Positions 47,378 through 59,859 of a stretch of DNA of 64,000 nt are shown one piece after another; position 1 is the stretch's first letter, and every line of letters begins with the position of its first letter. Made by a program: the position numbers and the translations under genes. The stretch comes from Cephalotus follicularis. Its lineage: Eukaryota > Streptophyta > Magnoliopsida > Oxalidales > Cephalotaceae. The notes beneath the pieces are model-generated. The model ran no database searches and was not told the DNA's origin. It saw nothing but the letters and a program-made list of their open reading frames with translations. The DNA lies in contig BDDD01000357.1 of NCBI GenBank assembly GCA_001972305.1, forward strand, positions 429,772 through 493,771, read 5' to 3'.

Positions 47378-50300
47378 ATGGCTTCAACAGTGTTGATATT
47401 GGTAGTGTTTGTGCTTGATCTGATTGCTTTTGCACTTGCTGTTGCTGCTGAGCAGAGAAGATCCACTGTTAGTTTTTCTTTTCTCTTCTCTTCTTTTCCT
47501 GTTTTTTGGTTTCATTGTTTCACTTTACTGTTATCTTTAGATTTATCATTGTTTGTTGTAGATTCAAGGTCCTTATCTATATTAAACTGTTTACTTTTAT
47601 GTGTTACGTGGTATATATATACAAATCTGGGGTTTTGTTGGTTGTATGTGTATGTGTTTGTGTGTTTCGTTTTTATATATTTTTTTTCAAATTTAATCAA
47701 CAATCAAAGTAGTTGCTGCTGTTTTGGTTAGTTTCAAATTATCTTTTTTGTAATCTGTTCTGATAAATTTTTTAGATTTTTGTTTCAAGAAAACCCATGT
47801 TTTAGTAATTAGATTAAATAATTGCAAAAACTTCTTTGCTAGACCTACCATGAACATTCTTGTACCAAACCGAAATTTATTAAAACTTAGTTTTTAGATT
47901 CAACTTTTGGGTCAAATTTGGATTGAGAGTTAGTACCGAATCTTTTTTAACATGGCTTTTGGTGGAAATTTATCTAGTACCTCAGGGGTAATGAAAACCT
48001 CCCATACACTTTTCGTCACGCAATGTGGTCAAAGCCATTTGTAAGTTTCTGGTGAAGAGTTAGAAAAAATTGGGAGAAAAAAAAGGGAAAAGTGTATGAG
48101 GTGTAGGAAATGTATGTGGAGAGGTACTGATTACTAGTAACTTTGTACTACTGAAATTTTTTCCGCTTTTGTTTGGTTCTTACATTGCTCTTTTGACCTT
48201 TCTAATGAATAAACCCCCAATAAGGAAGTGGATGATATAAGTATACACACCGTCTAACGAAGTCAGGACCAGTGTTACTTAATTCGCCCAACACCGCATC
48301 GTACCACAATATGGGTCGCGCCTTCCCGAACGCGGTGTGTTCGCGATCCAGATCATCAAAATTGGCGATCCCAACTCAATACCCATACAGAGAAAGAAGG
48401 AAAAAAAAGGTGGGGCTTCACAGATATTATCAGCTGGTAAATCAACCTAAGGTGCAGGAATCTCCATATATAGAAGCAAGAATCTCCATCTATAGGTGCC
48501 AGGAATCGCCATATATAGGTGTCGGACCTAAGCCAAAAGCGCAAATCAACGCTTCCTAAGCCATCTGAAATAACGCTTTAAGAGAGATGTATAAGAATTT
48601 TATTACTTCAACTTTGAGGTTGGGCTTTAAAATTATAATCAGGTTGGTTGGGTTTAAATATTTATTTCAACTTAAGGCCAATAGTTTGATATCTGGGCTT
48701 GAATGAAAAATAAAAAACCCAAACTAGATTTAGTTACTTAACTACGTAATCTACTACTAATAATTTGCCTAGTCCATATCATTTAATATATGTGTGAACA
48801 CAAACCAAACAAACGCTCCCAGGCGTAATGTGACCCCCACTAGTGATTCGACTAAGCCTACCCCTGCCGTACCGTGTACCGCAAAAACTTCCGTACCCCG
48901 TTCCGTGTACCCTACCGTACCACATATTGGGTAACACTGGTCAGAACATGATCGCGGGTCCTTGATATTAACATCAAAGGACTTTATTAGCTAGAATAGT
49001 TGGTACCTTTGGTATGCACTGTATTCTAAGATCATTCAAAGGATTTGCTCAAATTTGGTTAGTCCTGGTGCAACCATGTAGGCAGTTGGATAGGAATTAC
49101 TTTTTCCAGAAATCAGAAATTTGGGATAATGTGATGGAAAATCTGGTTGTTGAATGTTTCATAGGGAATAAGAAGAGGTTCTGAAATATAATGTGATGAA
49201 TTGCTATTACAGATAATGTGAGGACACTTACTTCTAATAGATTGAATTCATGGGCAACCGGGTAAAGTTTGAAAATTTCCATCCCAGTATCTCCCTGTCT
49301 ACAACTTCATTGTGGTGCATAATTTTTACACTGAAAGGCAATGGAATTATTTAAGAAACACGTGGAGAAAAACCTCTGTAATTCGGATGCTTATAACATA
49401 TACACCTACTACCACTTGAAGTAAGTCTCCTCATTTTATGTAGTTAACACGAGGTGTGATTCTGTCTCTTTTATCTACTACCCCTTCTCAACTCTGGTTT
49501 GGTTAGATTTTAAATTTCCGGTTCATGGTTGAGGTGAGAGGTCAGTAACACCCTTCCCCTTTTCTTTGTCAAGATACATTTTTGTCCCAAACTTCTTAAG
49601 TATTTAGCTGTGCCATATATTAATTTGGGTAAGTTCTTTATCCTTTTTATTTTACGTAAAATATTTCGAGTACCCTCTTTGGCATGTGTCGCATGGTTTG
49701 TAGGTGTCAATATCTTATAATTCTTAGCAAACCAGAATATAACAGAGATTTTTTTTTGTATCTTTCTTCACAACATTAACAAATATTGGATAAATAAATG
49801 CATATTCGTCAAAGTTGATCACAGGATCTACAAAAGTCTATAAATACCCATATGATTTAAACAGAATTACTATTTTTTTTTCAGTAAAAAAGAATGATGC
49901 AGACCACACCTGTTTCCTGCATTTTGATAGAGATGGTTTCCAACTAATCTTTCACTATCTTTTTTGACAGGCGAAACTCACCACAGAAGGAAATTCTACC
50001 TATTGTGTTTATGATTCAGACATTGCAACTAGCTTAGGAGTGGGTTCTTTACTAGTCCTTTTGGTCAGTCAACTCCTGATAATGGTGGTAAGTCGATGCT
50101 TGTGCTGTGGGAAGGCTTTGAGACCTAGCGGCCCTAGGGCATGGGCGATTATTCTATTCATCACCTGCTGGTATTTGCTTTAGCCCAAATTCAATTTAAC
50201 TGATATGCTGGCTTGTCTTACATGTACAAAACAAGCAATGGCCTGTTTACCCGTAGCATTTCATTATTTCTAGTCTCTCCAGTCCCCTTATGGCAAGTGA

Positions 50301-50558
50301 TATTTCAGGGTGTTATTTTTCATTGCTGAGGTGTGCTTGCTGGCGGGTTCAGTTCGGAATGCCTACCATACCAAATACAGGAGCTACTTAAATAATCCCC
50401 CATCATGCTCTGTGTTGAGAAAGGGAGTCTTTGGGGCTGGAGCTGCCTTCATTGTCTTCACTGGCATAGCCTCGGAGCTTTACTATGTTAGCTATTCCAA
50501 GGCTAACGATCAGCCTCTTACCGGCAGAGACTCTGGTGTGAGAATGGGAAACCTATAG
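47378..50558 (+). CDS. DUF1218 family four-helix membrane protein (three exons, 179 residues)
   Basis: Exons 47378-47467, 49971-50170 and 50309-50558 with GT-AG introns (donors GTTAGT and GTATTT, acceptors TTGACAG and TTTCAG) give an uninterrupted 179-residue protein. Hydrophobic helices lie at about residues 4-24 (signal-like), 52-72, 87-109 and 136-157. Family hallmarks are YCVYDSDIATSLGVG (41-55), SRCLCCGKAL (71-80), FITCWVLFFIAEVCLLAGS (93-111) and NAYHTKYR (114-121). DUF1218 members in Arabidopsis include the vascular/leaf-symmetry VCC/DEAL proteins and MODIFYING WALL LIGNIN-1/2; which subgroup this belongs to is not clear. The start is the first ATG after the GA repeat. The length is typical and nothing looks broken. 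Intron 1 holds a 670-bp hAT-type element. The gene faces the Dof gene tail to tail. Confidence 0.9.
48262..48947. mobile_element. Non-autonomous hAT element (MITE-like) in intron 1 of the DUF1218 gene
   Basis: The element (48270-48939, 670 bp) has inverted ends CAGTGTTAC...CCCAA / CAGTGTTACCCAA and is flanked by near-identical 8-bp duplications GTCAGGAC and GTCAGAAC. Inside are three tandem units of about 27 bp (AGGAATCTCCATATATAG type, 48456-48530) and a GTACCGTACC-rich right part that mirrors GCATCGTACCACAATATGGG at the left. No transposase is present. It is not related to the hAT at 21778. Confidence 0.82.
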
Positions 50559-52808
50559 CTTCCTCAGTTGGAGGGAGAGGTGAAAAGTATTCTTAGCTTA
50601 TTATAAGTTCTAGTTAGATGACCATTATGAATATGAATATGGACAAGTCACGAGATTAACAGGGGATGTTATTGATTATTATACATTAATTACGCTGTGC
50701 TGTGTAGTGTGTTAGAGGGTCTTACATTCCATGTCAAATACGTTTTTCTCGGCAAATTTCATTTTACACTGCCCTTAAATAGCATTTGTTCAGGATGTGA
50801 ATTGCAATTGAGGATTTTAGTGCATAAATTGTCTGTCTATTATGTTCCCATTTCATTAAACATATATATTGGACTTGCTGTGGTCCGACAGTCCTGCAAT
50901 GCCTCTTATTGTAACATTGGCATTTGTATTTGGCCGGCCGGTCAAAGTTACATCTGCAGCCTGCATACCACAGAAGGGAGGATACCAGAGAAATTATATG
51001 AAGCATCAGGGCCGGTGGATCATATTATTTATTACACACAATCTCAGGGAAGTGGGAGATTTTCTTTGCTTTCTTTTTAAAATTTCAACACCAATCTCAA
51101 CTCAAACTATTGTGCCATCCTAGCACGACTGTACTTCATCAGTATACAGTATACAGTACTTCAGGTTCCTCCCTTCTATACCCAATTCCAGCCATTTAAA
51201 ACATCTGTTGTTTTGTTTGTCCTTTTTCATGTGATTGCATCAAAGCAGCTGACAACAAATGTAATATACCAAGCCATTGGCAATAAGTGATATTGGTTGA
51301 GCTTTTGCATGCTTGTGTGCATCAATAGATAGGTGAAGTTTTCTTTTCTTCTTTCTTCTCTCTCTTATTATTTTTTATTTTTTATGTGTGTGTGGAATAG
51401 GAGTCAATTTTTCCTACTCTATAAATAACATTATCTGGTTTGTCATATATTGAATCTTTTAGATCAAGATGAAACACTCAAAAATATTATTTTTCAAAAA
51501 AATAAAATAAAATAAACACTCCAATATAGGAAGTTGAAATTTTTTATGTATTCCTGGGGTAAGGGTTGGAAAAATCACTTAGTGTATAATAGTTTCTGTA
51601 GGTGACAAAACTTTACAAATATTGGCAATCTTGTAGCCTAACATACAATAACTCTTTGCAACCCAGATTCATTAACATGCAACAGCAGCAAATTTTCTCA
51701 ACTTGCATCCTATATCTTTGTGTAATAAGGAATTATTATGGAAAATTATCTTGGGCATATACCTAAACATATATAATGAATTAAATAACTTTACAAATGA
51801 ATTTTTTTTAAGACCCAAATGATTACTAAATTTATATACCTTTGAACTACTAGTTTTGACTCAATCCAGTGATCCACAATTGGAAGAATTTGTGGATACC
51901 TCGCATAATGTGGGAGCAGTCTGGCTCCTTGCAAGTAATATAGGCTACAGGGATAGAGCATTCATCCTTAGTTGTTGCCCATGGTCCCTATTTATCTATC
52001 TACCACTCTAGTTGATTTAAAAAAACAATAACATTTTGTATAGTATGGGTGAAATCAATGGCTGTGAACCCAAATTCGACCCATTAACTTCTTACGAAAC
52101 CTCTAGAAATTTCAATTAAACTTTGTAAATTATACTAGAAAAAAAGGGCTTCCAGGTTTGAAATGCAACATGCACATGTTCTATAAAACTGACCCAGATA
52201 GGGGTTGAGATTTAATGATCACATATTTTATTGCTTAAAAGTAGAGATTTCTCTACAATTTAAAATTTAAAAAAATAAAAATTCCTTAAAAATATATTAT
52301 GGCATAAAAACACTTCACAACCAGAATACTGTCTGGACTAGCACAAAAAGAGAATGATTATCAGACAGCATATGTAACCAAGAATTATGAGCAAACAAGG
52401 TCATATTTAGTAATATAATGGAGACATCCAAAAAATGTACATACCCACCCACAACCACAACACAAGATTCTTCCATCAAATCCAGTTAGCCAATCCAAGC
52501 TGGAGCAGCCCCCATCTCTAAATTCTCACATGTTTGTCACAATATCAAAATCTAGATACATAAATTAAAACAATTATACATTTATTCTAGAGTTACAAGA
52601 AACAACAGAGATAAGAGTCAAAGGACACCTTAGCCTGCTTCAAAGAGGCCACTATAGTGTATATACAAAGTTATTAGTACAATCTTTAAATCTAAAAACA
52701 CTTTAAAGACCGCAACAAAGAAACCATCCTTCCTATATTAAACGACAACAACCAACTCAACAAATGAAAAAAATATATATGAAGCCCTGGTGATGTAGTT
52801 ACAGACCT
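50559..52808. other. Intergenic region between two convergent genes
   Basis: It must hold the 3' untranslated regions of the DUF1218 gene (+) and the Dof gene (-). It is otherwise AT-rich without repeats, coding frames or RNA genes that I can recognise. Short open frames at 50697-51123 have no protein-like features. Confidence 0.5.
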
Positions 52809-53696
52809 TCATGGTTTGATATCTAAATCATCATCATTCCATGTTATGTTGAGATCAGCAGAAACTAAAGTATCCATATCATCCCAATTCCAGTAGCCTG
52901 TCATGTCCATACCACTGATGATGGCTGGTACTTGCCATGATGCTTGTGTAGTGCTGCTTGTGGTTGGCATGCAAGTGGATATGGTTGATTCCTCAATGGT
53001 TTCTCCTGTGAATTTACAAACATTTGACACATTTGTGGATGGAAAAGAGGTTGAAATCGAAGATGGGTTGGTGTCAAATGAGCTTGAGACTGAGAAAGGG
53101 AAGTTTAAGCTTTGATTTTGAGGTAAAGATAGACTTGAACAAGTAAAGACACCACTATTGCCGCCAAAACTTTTGCCATCCAAAGAATTCTGTTGTGGGA
53201 TCAATGGCGGTGGATTAATTATCGCCTGATAAAGAACATCAGGGAAGTTCTTTTGATCAAGTGAAATTGGAAGATTCTGCTGCTGCCTTTGAATTGTCAT
53301 GTGAATATTGCCATTACTGGTGCTTGTAGAGTTAGTGTTTGTGGTTGCAGTGGTGTTGGCGTTGGTGCTTGTAGTTGATGTTTTGAGGCGCTTGTTTTTG
53401 CGGCCACCACCAACAGGAACATTGCGGAGAGTGCCACCTTTGGTCCAGTGTCTCTTGCAAGTCTTACAATAATGCCTAGGCTGTGATTTGTTATAGTTGT
53501 TATAGTAACAAAACTTTGTGTTAGTTGAATCACACCTTGGACACTTCAATGGCTCTGATTGTTGCTCCTCATGATTCTGTTGATTAATCTGACGTTTCGT
53601 TGAAGGTTTTGGCAGCTCCAATGTTTGAGCCGGCAACAAGGTCTGGCTCCAATCAAGGCCATGATCACTTGATACCTGCTTTGAACTCAACCCCAT
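52809..53696 (-). CDS. Dof-type zinc-finger transcription factor (295 residues)
   Basis: A plant-specific nuclear DNA-binding protein of the Dof family, which recognises AAAG cores. The single exon codes for 295 residues from ATG at 53696. The Dof finger spans about residues 50-104 with Cys52-X2-Cys55-X21-Cys77-X2-Cys80 intact, including [18 protein letters not shown] and [19 protein letters not shown], followed by basic [10 protein letters not shown], a likely nuclear-localisation signal. The N-terminus ([10 protein letters not shown]...LDWSQTLL) and the C-terminal W/D motif (GYWNWDDMD, ending [10 protein letters not shown]) resemble the DOF1.4/DOF3.x-like groups, but the subgroup is uncertain. 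A Thr/Asn/Ser-rich linker covers about 106-135, and the middle is Ser/Asn/Pro-rich. Dof genes often have no intron or one early intron, and a short extra 5' exon cannot be ruled out. Confidence 0.93.
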   Translation of the reverse strand: MGLSSKQVSSDHGLDWSQTLLPAQTLELPKPSTKRQINQQNHEEQQSEPLKCPRCDSTNTKFCYYNNYNKSQPRHYCKTCKRHWTKGGTLRNVPVGGGRKNKRLKTSTTSTNANTTATTNTNSTSTSNGNIHMTIQRQQQNLPISLDQKNFPDVLYQAIINPPPLIPQQNSLDGKSFGGNSGVFTCSSLSLPQNQSLNFPFSVSSSFDTNPSSISTSFPSTNVSNVCKFTGETIEESTISTCMPTTSSTTQASWQVPAIISGMDMTGYWNWDDMDTLVSADLNITWNDDDLDIKP

Positions 53697-53835
53697 CTCT
53701 TTAATATAACCAAAAACACTACCACTCTATAATATGGATATACGGATATGTGATCAAGAAATGAACTAAATCTAGCCTTTCGATCGAGGTACAAGAAGAG
53801 AGATCTAGTGTAAAGAACAACAAGACAGTGAGGTG

Positions 53836-53850
53836 TTTCCTTATATGCCA
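53836..53850 (-). promoter_or_regulatory. Possible TATA box of the Dof gene
   Basis: On the minus strand GGCATATAAGGAAAC lies about 145 bp upstream of the start codon. A transcription start 25-35 bp further on would give a leader of about 110 bp. It is based on sequence resemblance only. Confidence 0.35.
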
Positions 53851-56071
53851 AATTGTATGTTGCGCTCCCTAAAGAAATTGGTGATTGGATGTCTTTTCAT
53901 GCAAGGAAATCGTAGGAAGGTGAAGAGAAGTGGGCATGTCTTTATTTGAGTCTCTCTAAGCTTGTATATGATCTGTATAACTATCTACAAATGGCATTAC
54001 AACTGTACAAGAATCTACGATTATCAAATTTTCACTTGAGCTTAGTATGGTCCAAGAGGGCCTTTGATTGATACGTGATTGTTACTTGTGGGGTATATGT
54101 GACTGGCAAAATAACAATCTAAGTAATAATTTTTCTCTACCCTCTCCATACAATTATATAGAAAGAGACATATGAAGCAAAACAATTTAGGTCATGTACC
54201 CAGCACACCTAGTTTGTGTAATTAGTCCAACAAGGAATGAGATCTGTACCACTTTCAGCAAAATGTTGCACAAAATGTCGACCATTAGTTTTTTTTTTTT
54301 TTTTGTATTTTATTTTCAAAAAAGAAAAACCCACATACAACAGTCAATACTTTACTGTACCACAAAGTGTTGTAGAGGATCCAAAGCCGTCCAAGAAACT
54401 ACACTTACGTAAATATGATTAGTTATTTGTTAAGAAATCTCGTTTTGGTTATATAAAATGCCGCAGACATTTTATTTACTTAAAATTTCTTTTTTCTATC
54501 AATTATGTTTTTGAGTTAGACTCTAAATTTTTACATAATATCAGAGTTCTATTCTAATGAAGACTATTATACACTACTTGATCTTAATCACGTGAGTTTA
54601 ATCAGCACCATTATATAATCTTTGATCCTAATCAAGTCTAAACAAGACCATTTTGTAGCATTTGATCTTAATGGAGCCATAGTCTGTCTCTTCAATCACG
54701 CTCACAAAATTAACCTCACAACTCAAAAAAAAAATACAAAAAGTCGATACTAAGATTTCTCACTTGAGTAATACTACACTACACATCTCAATATTTTTAC
54801 CGATTTTTTTATATGGACTCATTTGTTAGATGTCATATAATTAACAAACTTTATTTTTGAGATTAGGTAAGTCCAAACTACTATTCATGACGTATGCATA
54901 ATCACATGCATGGTTCTCAAAAAGCTATCGATATATGGATATGAAGAGGGAGGAGACATAATTTCTTAACACTTAAGGTGAAGGTGGGTTGGTGACAAGT
55001 GGATGAAACTGGACCGTTAATAGTGCTTTACATGTATGGGTTGTAAAGAGTGAGTAGATATCTTCGTGCCATATGACTACAATAATTTCTTTTGATAGGA
55101 TATGACTACAAATAACTTAGTTTAACTAATCAAACTACAAACACAGCAAGATATACATAGCAAAAGTACGCACACCTACTACGGTCCCCAATTTATCTAC
55201 AATCGTGTGTTCATATATTGTTAGAGAAATGTGGTGGGGACACGTGGGACCCTTGATTTCAAGGGTTCAAAAACAGTTGCCATCACGTGATTTATCACCC
55301 CTACTAACTATGCACTAGACTTGGTGATGAATAGAGATGATAGCAATAGCATACGGGCCTACGCACATGTGATAACATGCTACAAGTTAGGGTGGGGTTC
55401 ATGCTCGTATCTTGGGTACCCGTGTGAGCGTGTTTTATTTGTAGGGTTTAGGATGAGGGATAGACCTACGCAATGTAGACATTTAGTTAAGACAATGGGT
55501 GTATTGGTTATAGGTGGTCATATGTCTTCAATATGTGTATTAAAAAATGGCATCATCCTTATATAGGCTTTATATATATCAATGAAATAGTATGGAGTAG
55601 TCGATTGTGTCAATTAGTAGTCACCGACCTTTGATTTGAAATGACATTTGTTTCTTTGTCTAGCATGGCACTAGAAGCCTCTATAAGTCATGTATGTTCC
55701 ACGTAACATGAAACATACAAGTGGAAAGAAGCATCTGATAGAAACATCACATCAACCTCAATTATATATAGTGTAATTTGATCTCCTAAAGTACTATAAC
55801 GAGACAGATTTAATGGCACCAGTAGTGGACTTCACATTCACGTATATAATGGGAACGTTTCTGTATTCTAATACAAGAATAACATGCCCTATAAATCAGT
55901 TCAAAGTTTTGATTCATGAGGTTCGCATTCTATTAATATATATTATTAAGATCAGTGAGGATTTGTAGGACAGATTAGATTTGATAAATATAAATTTATT
56001 TTTATGAATACTATAGTGATAAATTTTTTTTCTACTCCTAAATCCTCAATCAGGGATCAAACTCTGATTTT
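53851..56071. other. Intergenic region upstream of the Dof gene
   Basis: AT-rich sequence with a poly-T run near 54290-54305. Several short open frames (for example 54194-54422 and 55321-55566) lack protein-like features and homologous motifs. No RNA gene, MITE or LTR boundary was identified with confidence. Confidence 0.45.
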
Positions 56072-56286
56072 CATTACATAAAAAGGCGACATTTGCAACA
56101 GAAATTTCTGTCTCAAATCGATGATTTCCGTCGTTAATTTCTTAACAAACAGAATTTCAGACAGACAAAAACCGCCAGAGATAAGTGTTGTTGGTTAAAT
56201 TGAGATGAAAATACCATTCCGTCTTAATTTATTGACAGATTAATATCCGTCTCAAAATTTTATAAAAGACTGGAGTCCGACGTTGT
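56072..56286 (+). mobile_element. CACTA terminal fragment (subterminal repeats)
   Basis: Starts CATTACATAAAAAGGCGACA, close to a CACTACAAAAAAAGGCG terminus, and then repeats motifs such as TTTCTGTCTCAAA, TTTCCGTCG and ATATCCGTCTCAAAATTTT in both orientations, typical of CACTA subterminal regions. It is cut off at about 56286 by the LTR of element J. These motifs differ from those at 45520-46044, so it is a different CACTA family. Confidence 0.45.
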
Positions 56287-56779
56287 TGATGTCAAAATCA
56301 ACACCAAAACAGTCATCTACGTATTGAGATTTGATTTATTCAGGCAAACGCGGCGAATGCTCTGAGAAAGGTGTTTGAATGGTGTTTGGTAGTCCTCTCT
56401 GCACACAGAAAGCAAACTAAACGAAGATCCATGAGGTATTACTCCTGGAGACTCTTCGATGCTTAAGTCAGTAATGACAGAGAAAACAACAATATGGCTC
56501 TTTTAGTCTAGAATTGACTGACATGTGTAAAATGTTGCTTTGTGATATTTATAGGATCTTGTTGTAACTACCTTGGCTTGCATTACGAAGATGATTATTG
56601 TACCCCTAGGAAACTGCCGAGTATCTCGTCATTCCCTTATTTAGCGCCGGAGCGTTATGCTGTGCATTATCTTTTTGATTTGTAAATTGTATGACTACGT
56701 GTCTGTAGGTCTAGATGACACATGGCTGAAATCCCAGAGGACACGCGGTAACTTATTTGGGTAAAAATTTCCCATATCA
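56287..56779 (-). repeat. Probable 3' LTR of element J
   Basis: In + coordinates it runs from TGATGTCAAAATCAAC to TTCCCATATCA, giving TG...CA ends on either strand. The only other copy would lie outside the window, so the boundaries rest on the adjacent polypurine tract and the TG/CA ends. Confidence 0.5.
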
Positions 56780-56800
56780 TATGCCCCCCCTAGTCTTCAT
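56780..56800 (-). other. Polypurine tract of element J
   Basis: On the minus strand GACTAGGGGGGGCATA directly precedes the TGATATGGG start of the proposed 3' LTR. Confidence 0.55.
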
Positions 56801-57290
56801 TTTCTGGGCTTGGCAGAGGAGGAAGACCACTTAAGGAAGTATTCTTTTTTTAAGCGGGCCTGTAATGTGTAATGTGGATTGCTTCATACTCTGGCGTTAA
56901 TTATGACGCGACAGAGCAAACATTTTTTCTGTTTGTGCTTTTCAATTGCCGTGCATGACCTCTTCGTTTCCCGCACCTGATTTGACAATCCCATCTCAAC
57001 CGTTTAATCTGGTGAAGATCGCATGGTCTGAAATCAATCTTGAGCTCTTTAAATTGTTCTTCCTTTTTAGTGAAGTCTCTTTACACTTCTTCAGATTTCA
57101 ATCCTTTTGCTCTCCCAAATCTTTCAAACTCTCTAAGCTTTAAACCGATTTCCTTACAAATATACTTTGTGAAAATTTCAGGTGAGTTATTTTCCTTTGT
57201 TTGTTTTGCAAAATCGTCTAGGTGACTCTAGGTTTTTCTTAGCTTCTCATCTTCTCTCCCTCTCTCTCTCTTCCCTTCACGAATCTCCAT

Positions 57291-59641
57291 ATGGCTAGGG
57301 TTAAGCAAACTGTCAGACAAACCACTACCCCTGAAGAGGTGCGCCGTGTGGTAGGATAAGTGAATGTAGCCGAGCGTCCTCTTGGCGCCGAGGAGGCCAT
57401 GGAAGCCGCCGCTGTAGGTGCTCCTAATGTTCCCTCTACTGAGGTCGGGGTCCAAGTTTTCAGGACTCACTGCTATAGGAGTGTGCTCACTCGGGACAAA
57501 GTGAAAAATCTGGCCAAGAAGTACTGTTTTCCGAGGAGCCTAAAATACTCGCTTCCCCAATATCCCAAGGAGGTCACAGAGAGCACACCTGGTCTCTTTG
57601 TGGTGTTTAAAGATGCTATGTCGCATGAATTGAGACTTCCCATACCACCTTTCGTTATTGCGATTCTGAGGCACTTCCAAGTTCATCATTCACTGCTTCA
57701 AGCACAATCTTGGGCATTTATCATAGGTTTCTTGGTAAGGTGCTTGGAAATGGGGGTGACCGTGACGGTAGGGATGTTCAAAGAATTCCACTCCCTCAAT
57801 GCCTCCCCTGGAAAGCGCTGCTATTATTTCAAGTCTTGGTCTGACTAAGAAGCTATTGGTTGATCCTACAAAGTCCATCAAAGGCTGGAGGGGGAGGTAC
57901 TTCCTTGTTATGGATCTTCCTGGCTTCACTCCCTGCCACTGGTGCGACTCGTTGGATACCCAATGCCTCAATCATAGGGAAATTTCGTCTATAGCCGAGA
58001 AGGCAGACTTGGTGAAGCTCTCTGCGCTGGAGCCAGATGAGGTGAAGCATACCATCTTCGAGGATCATTTGCGCCGCGTTGGGCTGAGCATGTCCCCTGG
58101 TTGGCAAAATCTTTTGGACGAGGACGAGGAGATCCCCGTGTGGATAGAGAAAGGGGGTTCAAAATAGCCGAGAAGAACCCGTGACCTCACCCACTAATGA
58201 GGGGGAGAGTTGTATTAAGCCTTCCTCACCTCCTCTGACTCTGATGTCTTCATTTTTAATTTCAATCTTTATTTTGTCATACTTTTGACTTTATCTTTGT
58301 GGTTCTCTACAGCAATGGCTTCTCGGCAACCCATTGTTGATGTTTTGAGATCTGCCAAGGAGAAAGCGAGGGCGGCTGCAGAGGAGGAGAGACAGAGAGC
58401 TCTGAAGAAAGTGGCTGTGACTACAAAGAAGAGAGCAGCAAAGGAGGCCGCTGCTGCTGCTGCTGAGGCTGAGGCCGAGGTTAAGGCTACCAGGGTAAGG
58501 GCTGTCCGTGGCAAGCGAATTTTCAAGGACCAACCATCCCTTCTATCCAAAAAGCAAAAGAAGAGAAGGATAGATGGGGAAGGCTCTTCTTGGGATGGTG
58601 TTCCCGAGGTAAGTCTTAGGGATCCCGTCTGCCCTGAGGTGCCTGTGGATGTTTGTCGGATAGGAGAAGTGCTCAAAACCCTCGGCAGCTTGGGTGTTAG
58701 CTTGAAAACCCCGGTAGGTTGTGCCTCCTCCCTGCCGAGTGGATGCAAGAAAAGATTGGTCTGTCAACCAACTTTGGACCCAATGCCTTCATAGCAACAT
58801 TAGGGTATGTAACTTCTTCTCATTTTTCTTTTTAAGTGAACTCTCTACTCTTCCTTTAACTTTGAACTTTCTTTTTCAGGCTCTGAATGATGCCTATATA
58901 CTGCTAGGGAGCGCCAAGGACGACTGTGAGCTTATCGATCAGCTTCGTATTAAGGTTACAGAGCTCAAGAAGTCGGTTGATGCGGTTCGTTCCTAACTGA
59001 AGGAAGTGCTTGGGGCTCAAGAGTCCGTTGTGGATGAGAAAAGGCAGGCATTAGAAGCTGTGGCCAAGGAGACGAGGGAGAAGGATCTTGCTGTTCGTTA
59101 TAATATAAAACTTCAAGATCGGTTGAAAACTATGGAAGAGAGGATCTTTAGGATCTAGGAGACGGAGGCTTCTTGGACACAGGCGGCAGTGGAGAAGGCC
59201 CTCATGGAATTCAAAACTTCTACTGAGTTCCAAAGTACGTTGACCAAAGCCGTGGATGACTTTAGGGCTTCCACAAATTTTGATGAAGAAGTCCTTAAAG
59301 AGTCTGCAACACTCTACCGTAGGGGTTTTTATACCTGCCGCAACTTGATTGTATGTCATCCCGAGGCTCCTCTAGACTCTATCATTTGTTGTCCGTCAGT
59401 GGCTGAGTTCAACTTTTTTCCTGAAGGGGTTCATGCAGAAGAAGAGAAAGCTCTTCACGCCTTTAAGGAAAAAGAAAGTCTTGCTCGGGAATCTGAAGAA
59501 TCTCCAAGGGTAGAGCTCCCATGTGCGATGGTTCCTTACATCGGTCCTGCCACGGATCCTGATTTTTCTCCTTCACCCGAGGACTCTCAAGTGCCTACTT
59601 CTCCTCCTGCATATAATGTCCCTTCAAGGGACGAAGCTTGA
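57291..59641 (+). pseudogene. Antisense ORF of element J ('putative gypsy-type transposon' domain plus coiled coil)
   Basis: From MARVKQTVRQTTTPEEV the + strand holds a domain like PF04195 (putative gypsy type transposon): YSLPQYPKEVTESTPGLFVV, HELRLPIPPFVIAILRHFQ and a following segment with RYFLVMDLPG and WCDSLDTQC. Then comes an Ala/Glu/Lys-rich segment from 58315 (MASRQPIVDVLRSAKEKARA), an intron-like gap at 58805-58880, and a long coiled coil ending with YNVPSRDEA at 59641. Several splice-like boundaries suggest the ORF was spliced in active relatives. Its biochemical role is unknown even in intact elements. The copy is broken in a few places and is treated as a fossil. Confidence 0.65.
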
Positions 59642-59859
59642 ACTATAATTTTTTTCTTTTTGCCTTGTACTTTCCGCAGCAACTTGTTCTTGTAACGTAA
59701 TTTCTTCTTTGATAAATAAAATTCACCTTCTTCAACTTCGTTTGAGAATTTATGTTTCCCTTAGGAAAATTTAATATAAGTAACAGAACTTAACTTCTGC
59801 TTCATTTGAGCTTTTGTAATTCCCTTAGGAACTTTTACTTAGTCTAGCTTATTTGTAGA

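Noticed and set aside
47345-47731. Longer reading of the DUF1218 first exon, starting upstream and running into the intron
   Set aside because: The upstream start would translate the GA repeat, and the downstream part reads through a GT donor (47468). The spliced model keeps all family motifs.
53297-53533. Alternative minus-strand frame within the Dof gene
   Set aside because: It is an out-of-frame shadow. The Dof finger and full-length open frame decide the reading.
54480-54740. Possible LTR or MITE because of a TAATATCAGAGTTC primer-like word and GATCTTAAT repeats
   Set aside because: No LTR ends, duplications or inverted termini could be found around it.
55321-55566. 81-residue plus-strand frame between the Dof gene and element J
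   Set aside because: It has no motif or context and starts inside AT-rich intergenic DNA.
57228-57470. Minus-strand frame overlapping the start of the antisense ORF of element J
   Set aside because: The opposite strand carries the PF04195-like protein, so this is a shadow.
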